Assembly (NCBI RefSeq): GCF_027596085.1
Contig: NC_072450.1
Coordinates: 5,300,236 to 5,364,235 of the forward strand
Origin: Anoplopoma fimbria
Taxonomy: Eukaryota; Chordata; Actinopteri; Perciformes; Anoplopomatidae
DNA: 64,000 bases
Direction of reading: 5' to 3'
Position 1 is the stretch's first letter; each line of letters begins with the position of its first letter. Below, piece after piece: positions 11,801 through 23,331 of this stretch. Made by a program: the position numbers and the translations under genes. The notes below the pieces were generated by a model that worked only from the letters and a program-made list of their open reading frames with translations, did no database searches and had not been told where the DNA came from.

Positions 11801-14800
11801 ATAGTATTAATAACGACACACTATTGGCGCTCTTAAAAACCCTCAACGAAGAAGAACACATAAGTTCACACAAGGACAAGATGAATATTGTAGTCTGAGC
11901 CGGGCCTTCCAAAGTGATACAGGGTCATATCGTAATGTCCTCACGCTCCGTCCCACTCTCATCTACTTTTTGTTATATTTAGCCAGAGGTGTGATGAATA
12001 GTTCCTTCTGTAAGATGGGAATAGCTAAGAATAGTTCACCGCCGCCGCCGCTGCTGCTGCTGCTGTTTGTGCCAGGCAGTTCCAGGGCATCCGTTCGCTC
12101 GACTGCCACTGATGACTGAGAGGACCTCGCTCTTCCCCCCCCCTCTCTCTCTCTTTGTCCTCCTTATTCACCTCGGCTGCTCTCCGTATCTGCTCATCCT
12201 GCAGTAAATCTATCCACACCGCTGTTTACAGCTCTTTACCCCGTGGGAGTCAATTCATTATATTTTTCTAAAGCATTTTTTCGTGCTGAGAAATTGTGTT
12301 TTTTTTATTTTTTTTTGGCACTATACACTTTCCAGGGATCACTTGTCAGTCAAGCAGTCAATATAACTCTGCCATCTTTTATCTTTGTATTTCTGTGGTG
12401 ATAAAGTTCCTGGGGGTGGCGCTCTTTGTCTGTTCATACATGGTGGTTGTAGAAGTGGAGGCAGTTTAAGCAGCAGGTTAATGCCGATGGAGTAATTAAA
12501 TGATCAACAATCACTCATTGGTGTAATGTTTTAGTGTCTACCTACTTTTTGGGTTTTTTGACGTCTGCAAATTAAGCTTCTGTCAACTTTTTTAGTTTTT
12601 TGGTCTGTGGTCTTTTTCTGTCTTAGTTGATCTATATACATTTCTTCATCAAAGACAGCTTAACTTCATTTTTTTTAATGAACCAACCACTATAGCCCCA
12701 GTTTTGCGTTCTTGTTAAGAATCCATCACTTTTTCTTGTATCGTGAATTTTCTAGTGAACATGGAGAAGCATATTTTGTCTTATTAAAGTCTGGATTTTT
12801 ACATTTGATTAAGGAAATTATATAATTTGTCCTGCTAACTCTGTCTCTGTCTGTCCTTTTTTTTTTCCTCTTTCAGTTGTGACAGGAGCCACAGACGGGA
12901 TTGGGAAAGCTTATGCGGAGGAGGTAAGGTCACCTGGATTTGTTTTCAGACTCCTCACCTTAACATCAGAGGGCCAAAGTGAAACACAAAGGGAGAGGGT
13001 TAGGTGGAATCTCTCTATGTCAAACACATATAGAATAGTAATTAATTCATAAAGGTGTGCCTGTAATGTTCGTTTGTAAGCTTCAACATGCAAACAGGTT
13101 TGTATTTGTAATTTCAGTGGGTGTGTTAAAACAATACACTTTTGTCACTGTAAACTTGTAAATGTGATTTGTTCCTTTTACATCTTTTTTGAATGTTTGT
13201 ATATTCAGGTAACTTCCTTCAGGTTTTATTACTTGGGACTGAATATTAAGGCCTTTTGTGCACATAGATTTGGGAGTCTGGAGTTTGTGATTGAACAAAC
13301 CATTCAGATTTATCTCCCTTCCCTATGTCACATGCAGGCTCATTAACATATACCTCTCCAACCACAGCTTGAGAACTACCTTTGCAAAGTTAAGCCATAT
13401 TTTTCTTGCAAGCCAATCAGAGCAGACTTTTTAGTTTTTTTGGGAGGCGGCTTAAAGAGAGCTAAAAATGGAGCGTTTCAGACAGAGGGGGAATACAGAT
13501 ATATTTACACAGACAGTATGAGAAAAATAATGTGTTTTTTTTTAACATCAAAGCATGTGAACATGTTCTAGTAAAACCCCATAATACAAGCTTGAACCTA
13601 AAAATTTGTATTATAGGTCCCCTTTAATTTCTAAGTAATCACTTGCTACCTAACTAGGACAGCCCCACCTTTCTCTAAATGGTTACTTTTAAATATAGGT
13701 TTTACCAGGTGATATCATTTGTTGACCTACCGGTGGTTGTGAAGGCCTGACAAAAATTCCTCTATAATCCAAGTTTACCTGAGTGCCGAAAACCTAGTGG
13801 ACAACAGGTGAGCTAGGAGCTTTTCTGAGATGACATGGTCATCACTGATTGGTCAGAACATGAAGATCAACCCTGTCTCACTCACCGTTACCACACAGAC
13901 AAGGCTTGTTCACTATGTGTCTTGTGGATTTAAGCTTGAAGTAATAGTGGTTGATGCACAAACTTCCATTTCTGCAGGCAGACGCCTAAATCTTCAGACA
14001 CCGAAAATAAACCCGTTTGACATTTGAAAAGTTATGAACAGAAATAACAGATACATTACCCGTTTACAGAACTACGACTGCAGTGACTAAACAAGCACTA
14101 CTTTATAAACGATTTAAAGTTCCGTAAACACACCTTTTTGTTTAATGCCACCTCTTTTATCTATCACCTTACTACAATAGTAGAAGCACATGATTTAAGT
14201 GTAAATGCGTGACGCCTTTGTTGAAATGTTTTTTTTTGTGTGTGTTTGCAGCTCGCCCGCCGAGGCTTCGCCATCGTGCTGATCAGCCGCTCTCAGGAGA
14301 AGCTGGATGACGTTTCCAAGGCGATCTGTGAGTCCTATGAACACAATGGAATTGAATTTATTAGGTTTTTTTAAACATGCAGCAGACAAAAACAGTGCCA
14401 GACATGGAAAATCAATGGAGAGTGATGATTTTTTTTATTTTTGGGACGCGCCGCATATAAATCACGGCGAAACACAATACGTAGCTCAATATAACTCTGT
14501 TTAATCCATCAGTCTGACTAATCCCACATCTTACAGTCGAGGGAAATCAACAGGACTTGTGGTCCGAAGGCACATGACTAATGCGGTCCATGTGTTCAGT
14601 ATGACAGCTGCTGGAGTGGAGTTCAGTCCCACTGATCCATGCTGCTACTCAGCCTCATTTATCCCGAAACCTGAAATGTTGCATCCATATTGCACTGTGT
14701 GATAGTCCAACGGGGCCAAGTGACTAAGACTAAATGATATTGCAATGAATTGCATGTTTTTCCCCCAACAAGTGATCCTTTATTGAGTGGAGATTCAGCG

Positions 14801-17785
14801 GGACTCTTGTGCTTTTGGCTACGAGGCAGTAAAGCCTCCTGCTGGAGCTGAAAGTGAATCTGTCCAATTAAATGAAAGCTGCCTCTTAAGGGAGGGATAT
14901 CCTCGTTGATGAAGAAGGATTATTTCAGGGTTTAATTTATTTTTTTCTCCTCCTCTCCTCTGGTCTTCCATATTCCAAAGTGTCGGTTTTCCAGCAAATC
15001 GGTCATTCATAAATGCTTTACGCAAGTGAGCGATTTCTGGGGTCTTTCTTTGCTTCTCATAATATGCAAAATTGAAATGTTTTGTGATTACAGCGAGCAA
15101 ATGTGGTGTGGAGACCAAAACGATCGCAGCAGACTTCAGCACTGTGGATATCTACTCCAAGATCGAAGATGGACTTGCAGGACTGGAGATTGGAGTATTA
15201 GGTAAGAGTCACTCAGCTCACTTTTCATAGAATTGAGTAAATTGGCCATATGAGATGGAAAATTCAATCTGAATTAAAACCTGCAGCCATCAGGAATGCA
15301 GTAAAACCCACTATATTAAATGTAAATTTTTCATGTAATCAGAAAGGTTAATTCCTCCCGGCTTCTCCAGCCCTTTGCTGCCCTCCTAAGATTGGAGAGA
15401 GCAATAACACGCTGAACTACATATTACAGAAATGCCTCCTTCCTTTTCCTCCATCACTTTAACATTATGTAGTCTTTTCAATATCACCGTTCTTCTATCT
15501 TTTCTCTCTTGTTAACAGTGAACAATGTTGGAATATCATATTCTTACCCTGAATTCTTCCTCAACGTCCCCAATCTCGACACGGTAAGTGAAAGGTTCAT
15601 TATGATGCTACTTACCATGAATGTATCAATGATTATATCGACAAATACAATTTTTTTTGGGAACGTTTTACAAGATTGAAAGGAATATGAGTGGTAATAA
15701 TATATAGTTTGTCATTTTGCCTTTTATGACAATCTTATTTCGATCAGGTCTGATTCATTTAGCTCCACTGCAAAAGGGAGTCTTTCCAGTATGCTGTATC
15801 TGCTCACATCAGTTTTCTGCCTCTTGTTGAATAAACTAAAGGGCAAGCAGAGTAAGACCAGATTCAATATTGTACTTTTATTGTAACTGGTATGACTAGT
15901 GTAATTATACTTTACTGCCTACCTAAAGCCAGCCTGTTGCTGACAATTGGCCACAAGAGGAAAATACAGGACATGCAGAGGCGAAGTGTAACAGTAGAGA
16001 AGAGTCGTGATAATTACACAGCATTCTCTACCTAAAGTTTTAGCCATTATAAGCTAATTGTCATTCCAGACCAAGTAAGGTTATAGCAGCAAAACTTTAT
16101 TTAACTTAGAAGAAGTTGGATTTTTTGTTTGTTAGAGAATAGAGAGTCAAAGTCCCGACCCTCTGATGGACCACCATGGGACCTTATTCTGGGAAAACAG
16201 GGAGACCGAAGAATGAAACATTTCTGAATCCTTTAGAATTGTGCCATGAATTATACATATGATGTGTATCAATTTAAAAGATAATTTAACACTTCAAAAA
16301 ACTGCTGAAGAATAAGACTGCAAATAATATATAATTAGAAAGTCTTCACAGCAAAAGGTCAGATAAGAGAAGTCTCTCTCTGAAGCTACCGTTCCCACAC
16401 TGTTCCTACCGGGATGTAAACACACCAACAACGTGTCTTGCTCATTCTTTTGCTTCCCATTAGATAAAACCAGTCGCTGGAAAATACACATAAGCTAAAA
16501 TAACGTTACATTTGTGCATGGAACACAGCTAAGTTAGCTAGCTAGCTAGCTAGCAAGACGAGATGTTTCACACAAAATGAAATGGTGCTATGACAAACCT
16601 ACGACTTTCTTAACTTGTTAAAATATATTTTTTAAGTTTGAAACATAATATGTTAAATAAAAAAATGATATGTGTAATTGATGGCACAATTCAAACGGGA
16701 TCAAACCCTCCGTTTCACGCCGTTGACTACTGTAAATATTTCTTTGCCAAATAAGGTCCCATGTGGGACACCGGAAGAGGAGGGATTTCGCCTCTATATT
16801 GAGTACTATGTCCTTTTTCAGAAGTTCCATAGTGTCCCTTTTAATGTGAGCAGCCTTTGGCATTTCAGTAAATCATTTCTACAATCTTGCACTTTTACAG
16901 ATCGCAAGATAACATCTTTAACACCTGCATCCGTTGATACTTGAACGTATAAAAAAAAAGTGTGCAATTCTGAAAAAATGATGCACAAACACACTCACAC
17001 CAAGTTGTAGTAATGCTCCTGCTCTTCTTGTTTCAGTTCATCGACACCATGATCAACATTAACATAACGTCCGTGTGCCAGGTGAGTGATGGTATTTTTA
17101 AAACGCTCCTGTAATTGAGGATTTTTGATTCACCATTAAAAAAAAATAATATGTATTTCCCCTTCAAGTTGATATTTACCATGTGGCTCTCCAAATTGTT
17201 CCTTGGAAAAACTGAAGAAGTTGAAGATAATTATAAATGTTAAAGTTTGAGGGGTGTGAAAATGTTCTCATATAGTCAATTAAGAGACACCTAGCAGAGA
17301 TTATTTTTAAGAAGCGCTTCAGTCTGCACGACACAGACTCCCCGTTTGGTTAAATTCTCACTGCTGTGACGTCTTTTTAGTAATTAAGTGGATTCGAGTG
17401 GCTGAGGTGGTTTGAGATCCACTGACAGGAAGTCCCACAGATACTAGCAATAATACAGACACTCGTACGCAGCAGAAGGACATAAAGCCTAGTAGGTCTC
17501 TTCTTCCCTCTTCTCCATGTTCACCAGTTCCCAGAGCAGCAGCTAAAAGTCCACCCACTCTCTTTACTCTTAATTTATGTCATTCAATATTTCTTCTAAC
17601 TGCTCCCTCTGCTGTCATTATCATCGCCTCTCTCTTTTTTTGTTTTCCCTCCCGGAACACCTCTCCATTTAAAAAAAAATGCGGATGCACACCTCCACAC
17701 ACTTCTCCGCCACCCACCCACACACATTAATATACTTTTTTTTTTTTTGTTTGTCAAAGCTTTCACTCTGTTTCTCACACTTGTT

Positions 17786-17826
<41 letters not shown>

Positions 17827-20800
17827 GTTGTTTCTCCAGATGACTCGTCTCGTTTTACCTCGAATGGTGGAGAGGTAAGTTTGTCTGACTTTAGCACTAA
17901 GTGATTTAATGATGTCTGTGAATCTACAGTAATCAACACGAGCACAAATGCATTAAGCAGCACATAGTGCTTTGAGTTGAAATGATGATATGAGCTTATG
18001 ATATCATCGTTTCATAGAGTTGTGTTGTCTAAATCATTACTTGTTTAATACGTGAACAGTTGTATGTAATGCAATGCATAACTCTTGTAAACAGTTACAA
18101 ATAAATAAAGAAATATATGCTTATTAACATTTGTGCCAAGAGATGGGTGAGAAAAAATTGATGCTGCTCTTATTTCTGTTTGTTAAATATAAAGCTGGAG
18201 TCTTAGCTTAGCTTAGCACAAAGACTGGAAACAGGGGAAACCGAGATAAAACAAAAAAAATATACCGACCAACACCTTTTTGAACCTTACTTATCAACAT
18301 TATATCATGTTTGTTTCATCAGTACAAAAATTGCAGTATAATACGAACACCTCATGGTTTTATGTGCCAGACTACTTCTCTGCTGGGCGCTATCATTTCC
18401 TACACTTACAAAGGTGTATTTCACAAAAAGAATTACACTGAACATGAATTTGATCATTTTATTGTCTACCTTTACCATATTTTGATAGGAAAAAAAAAAA
18501 GATTGTGACATTGATTTAAACTAAAACACCAGTCACAGCAGCATATGAAGCCTCAGTTGACAGTAAAGTAAACATGATTTATTTGAATTTCAAATAGTAA
18601 CATAAAGAGTTTTAATTATAAGTGGAATATAGTCTCTTTCGTAGTCGATGCTGTATAATCTGCATTTTGATAATTGTGATTACATAGAACATATAAATCT
18701 TTAAATCTGCATTAAAGCTGATTTATGATCATTTTTGTTTGTAGCTGAGTGAAACTAAGCCTTTACTTGCTAGGCCATCATATACACATACAAAATTCTA
18801 TTTCTGAAAACATCATCTACCTCTAGCTTAGATTAAATATTGTATGAAATATTGATCTAACTGTACTTTTTGATCTAATCAATATCAACATGCTCTTCTT
18901 TAATGTACAAAAGCTTGCATGTACACAACGTACCGTGTCCTCTACTGGGATTGATTTCCAGTATTTATTGCACCCCCCCCCCCCCTTTCTCTCGTATTTT
19001 GCGTTTCTTGTCAGTGTAAATGAGCTTTTTCTTATATTCCCGATTTCCAGGAAGAAGGGGGTCATCCTCAACATCTCGTCTGCCAGCGGGATGTACCCTG
19101 TTCCTCTCCTAACCGTCTACTCCGCCTCCAAGGTAATTTGCAGTACACGGTTTGTGACCTTTTCGTGGAGCGTTAGCTGACGTGTTATCTGTAAACGCAT
19201 CCCAGCATCATAAATGGTTTACATTATACCATGTACTGTGGTGCATGAGGACAAATCCATCTTTGTTCTCGTGTTGTGAATCGTTCCGGCTAATCCATTA
19301 ACGTACATTCATGTAAAACGGATCTAGTAGAGCTGTCTCAATAACAGCAATATTGAAATATTGACAAGCCAACCGCCACAGTGGCTATGTTCACATTTTT
19401 TTCATTTTTGAATTCTTTGCAATGGGAGCGCTGCACGTTTGGGTTATTTCTTTCTGGTCACCGAGAGCTGGAACATGTTCAACTTTTAGGTATAAAGCCA
19501 TCGTCACTGTCACTCGTTAACCCAGCCGTCCAATCACAGTGAAGGAGGGGCGGGGACAAATCCCTCAAAGACCAACCTTCACGTCCTACATGGTCTGCCC
19601 TCTCTCCCTATGTGCTTCAGCCTTTCCTTCACCCACAGCAAGTCCTCCATCTCGTGCCGACACTGTTAACTCTGTGGATATTACGTATCCTAGCAACCAG
19701 ATGCAACAAAACGCCTCAACTGGAGAGAAAAAACCCCCCCACTGAGACTTGTTGTCACTCGGCATTCAACAATAAGTGTTGATTAGTCTAAAAAAAGTCA
19801 ATTTCTGTCATTCTGAAAGCAAAAAAACAATAAAGCTGGTTTATATAGCGCTTAAATCAGGATATACCCCCCAATCAAAATTGCACCGCTGAGCCAATCA
19901 TTATCACCACAGGAGAAATTCCATCACCATGACAGCCTTAGTATAGAGTGTAGACTGTGGAGGGGAGGGGGAGGGGGAGGGGGCGCATAACCAGCAAGCC
20001 CTCCAGCAATGTGTTGAGCAAAGAAAAGGCACTTGCAAATGTTTCCGATTTTTTTCTTGGAAATACACCTGTTTTCAAAGAACAATTCTGTGTAATTTAG
20101 AGTGGTGCCATTTGCCATATAAACCCTCAAAAAGCGTTTTTTGGTAAAGTCAGTAGCAATCTATAACATAATTATGCTTATTCTACATAAAATAAACTGT
20201 TTTAAACTATAAAAACATGCACTTAAATAAATAATTTATTATTTTCTTTAGCATTTTTGTCATATACAGATGTGCACTGATGATTGATGGGTAATATTTA
20301 TGTTGATGTTGTCCAATGTCAAAGACTTCCGGATAGATTTCTCTTTGACCTCTTTACTTCCCCAATACAACAGTCTTAGTAACTCATTCTACTGTAAAAT
20401 TCAACACATTTTTTGTAAAGTATAAGTATATATATATATATATATCTATATATATATATATATATCTATATATATATATATATATATAGATATATATATC
20501 TATATATATATATCTATAGATATATATATCTGTAATGGTGTGTTTGTGTGCACTGAGGCCCGTCATAACTACCTTGATGTTGTAACCATAGATGTTCAGC
20601 ATTTATTTGGATGCAGGTATAAAGTTAGGGCGATCGTCCTTTTTTTTTTATATTTTTCCGGTTTTAATTGTTGCAAAAATAAATAAGTGGGTGACTAACT
20701 CAGGTCCCGAGGTAGTGCACCAATTAAAAATGTTTACAGGAGCATATGGCTGTCTCATGTGTGTTTGTTAGCTTAAAAAAACAAAAGAAAAAACCTGTTG

Positions 20801-20845
20801 TTTCATACTTTTAGCAGATTAATTTGCTGGTGTCTTAATAACAGG

Positions 20846-20876
<31 letters not shown>

Positions 20877-23256
20877 TCTTCTAAATCTCAGTGTCAGCAA
20901 TGCAGGTTTAAAAGTGCATCCAAAATCCATCAAGGGTGAATCTTCATTTTAATGCTCGATTTAACGATCGTCTCAGTTCATTACACCTGCCATTAACATT
21001 GTGAAAGCTCATTGTACTTGAACTCTTTGTGCACGTATCTCCTCTTTGCTCGCTTTTGGACTGCAGATTTAGTTCTCTGTGTGTTCTTGTACTTTTGGGA
21101 ATAGAAATGCCATCGTTTTTGTTTTTACTGGGACCGTAGTTATGGCCTTAACGACCTGCCTCTTTTATTTAATGTAGGCATTTGTGGACTTCTTTTCACG
21201 AGGACTGCAAGCTGAATACAAAAGCAAAGGCATCATCATCCAGGTAAATGAAAGCATCTTTAGTCCTTCTGCTAAAAGCACTCATGCCCTTTAATGAAGT
21301 CTGCTGGCTCATAACGAGAGTTAAAAATGCAATTTGAAGGAAAATCAATGAGCTTTAAGAAAATAAATGTTGTCTCAACACTGTGTCGACACTTTACCAA
21401 GTCCTATAACTAGTCACATTGTTCATTTCTGTGTCTTTTTTACTTCTTTTTCCTTCCCCAGAGTGTTCTGCCATTTTTTGTCGCAACCAAGCTGAGTAAA
21501 ATCCGTCGGGCCACGCTGGACAAGCCGAGTCCCGAGCGCTACGTTTCAGCCGAGCTCAACACTGTAGGGCTACAGACCCAGACCAATGGCTACCTGCCCC
21601 ATGCCATTATGGTAAGTCTCGGTATGTAATACTACGAACATAAAAAACGAGAAAAAGAGTCTGCTATAAACACATCCTGGATCTTCTCTTTGGGCTTCTT
21701 TTTGGGAACTTTCACACAAAGCAAGTCTGCTCTGATCACCAGGTATTCACCCGCCGACCAAACTCACCACTGAAAACAATGACTTACTGAATTACTGAAA
21801 GTGCTTCCGCCAGTCCGAACTTAAAATCACACAGCAGGCCAAATGTTCCTCCGCAGATTAGAGTCCATTTATATAATAAGCATGAACAAACTGAAATCTG
21901 ACAATCTGAATGGCAGAATAATTTTTTTATTCTAGCACAACTGTTTTTTTTTTTTTTTTTTTCCTCTCTCGCAGTAATGGAGTAATGATCAAAGGTCTGT
22001 CATGGCAACAGGACGGAAATGGCTCCAATTTCACTTTAAACAAAAAAAAAAAGAGCTTCCTACCTGCTCAACTCCATTCACTGACTTAATGTTGTGTCGA
22101 TGTTGCTAAAAGCATCTATCACGAAGTTAACATCCTCTGAAATGATGGAGTGGGATGCTCCTCTACTACCTCTCAGTATTGTGGGCATCCAAATACTGTA
22201 ATTACTCTACAGAGACACGAGCATCGGAAAAAAACATGCAAAACACAAGTTGAGGGCGTTTATTTCTGCAGTTCCTCCACATGGTGTTGGATACTCTTGA
22301 ACTGTGTGACCTGCATATCAATGATCATGTTTATTGATATACATATAAATAACAACACCGTCCGTTAACAGTGTACAGGGCGTCAATAAATCATTTGTCA
22401 TAAGCAAGCCTTGGTAGATTGGGTGCAGTCGCCAGTTATTCTTTTGCATATAAGGTAAACTCAGCACACATTTTCCCTGCCACCTGCCTTCATATTTAAC
22501 TAAACCATGTAGCGTCTGCTCTGATTATCTGATTATCTGATAATCCCTCTCCCTTGAGTTGTACAGATTGTTAGAATCCATAATTCACCAGTATGGCATT
22601 TCGACTGCTGTAAGGCTGCAGTCTATAATCTATATAATTAAAATAATAATAATAATAATAATAATAAGAGACCATTTTTCCAATCCAAGGGGAGTAAAAT
22701 GAGGTGGCCCTTTCCCATTTCCTACCCATTACTTCTGGCGCCCCTTCTCAGACCACGACCGTCTTTGAATAGTTTCGTAAAGAGAGCATGTTCGTCCCCT
22801 TCGCTCGTACCAAACCCGCCTTCGAACTCAACCTTCATTTTTTATCTCGACATCATACTTGCAAAGTTTGCGTCGCTATCGAATTGACAAAATCTGTCCA
22901 CAGACAGAAATATAACCACCTGGACAAAGTGCTCCAAAACAAAAGGTGTCTTCAGGATGACATTTTGACATGAAGACACACAAGGTGAAAACAAAACCAG
23001 TCTTGCTGTCGCTGAATGTGGAGCTAATGACCCCTTCCCCACCTCCATCAACATTACTCGGTGCACACCTTTTTTTCTAATTTAACCCTCATTTTGATCT
23101 CTACAACACACCTGTAAAGTTACTTTGGTCGCATCTTACACCGTTGTGACACTGTTGCTGTGGAAACCTATCCACAGACAGACAAACATATGGTTTAGTT
23201 CTGAAAACCCTTTCTGCGGTAGTTCCTGTGTCTCCAGCAGCACATTGTGCCCTGAA

Positions 23257-23331
<75 letters not shown>

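Larger units (their letters stand above)
5592..12876 (+). other. hsd17b12a intron 1 (7.3 kb)
   Basis: The largest intron, AT-rich. It holds two MITE-like elements, one about 485-bp dispersed repeat, a (GA)n run at 8769-8791, a CCG/CTG-rich run at 12041-12066 and a C-rich stretch at 12136-12143. I found no nested gene or RNA gene. Confidence 0.9.
19133..21177 (+). other. hsd17b12a intron 8 (2.0 kb)
   Basis: Holds a probable inserted element at about 19380-19740 (GC-rich patch with 'tccaatcacagtgaaggagg'), a G-quadruplex-type run, a TA/TATC array and a T27-type homopolymer at about 20848-20874. No gene seen. Confidence 0.8.

Noticed and set aside
12041..12066. CCG/CTG trinucleotide run as a coding poly-amino-acid tract
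   Set aside because: It lies deep in intron 1 with no exon signals around it; a simple repeat only.
14819..15142. 107-codon minus-strand open frame across intron 3 and exon 4
   Set aside because: It overlaps a confidently assigned exon on the opposite strand and has no recognisable similarity.
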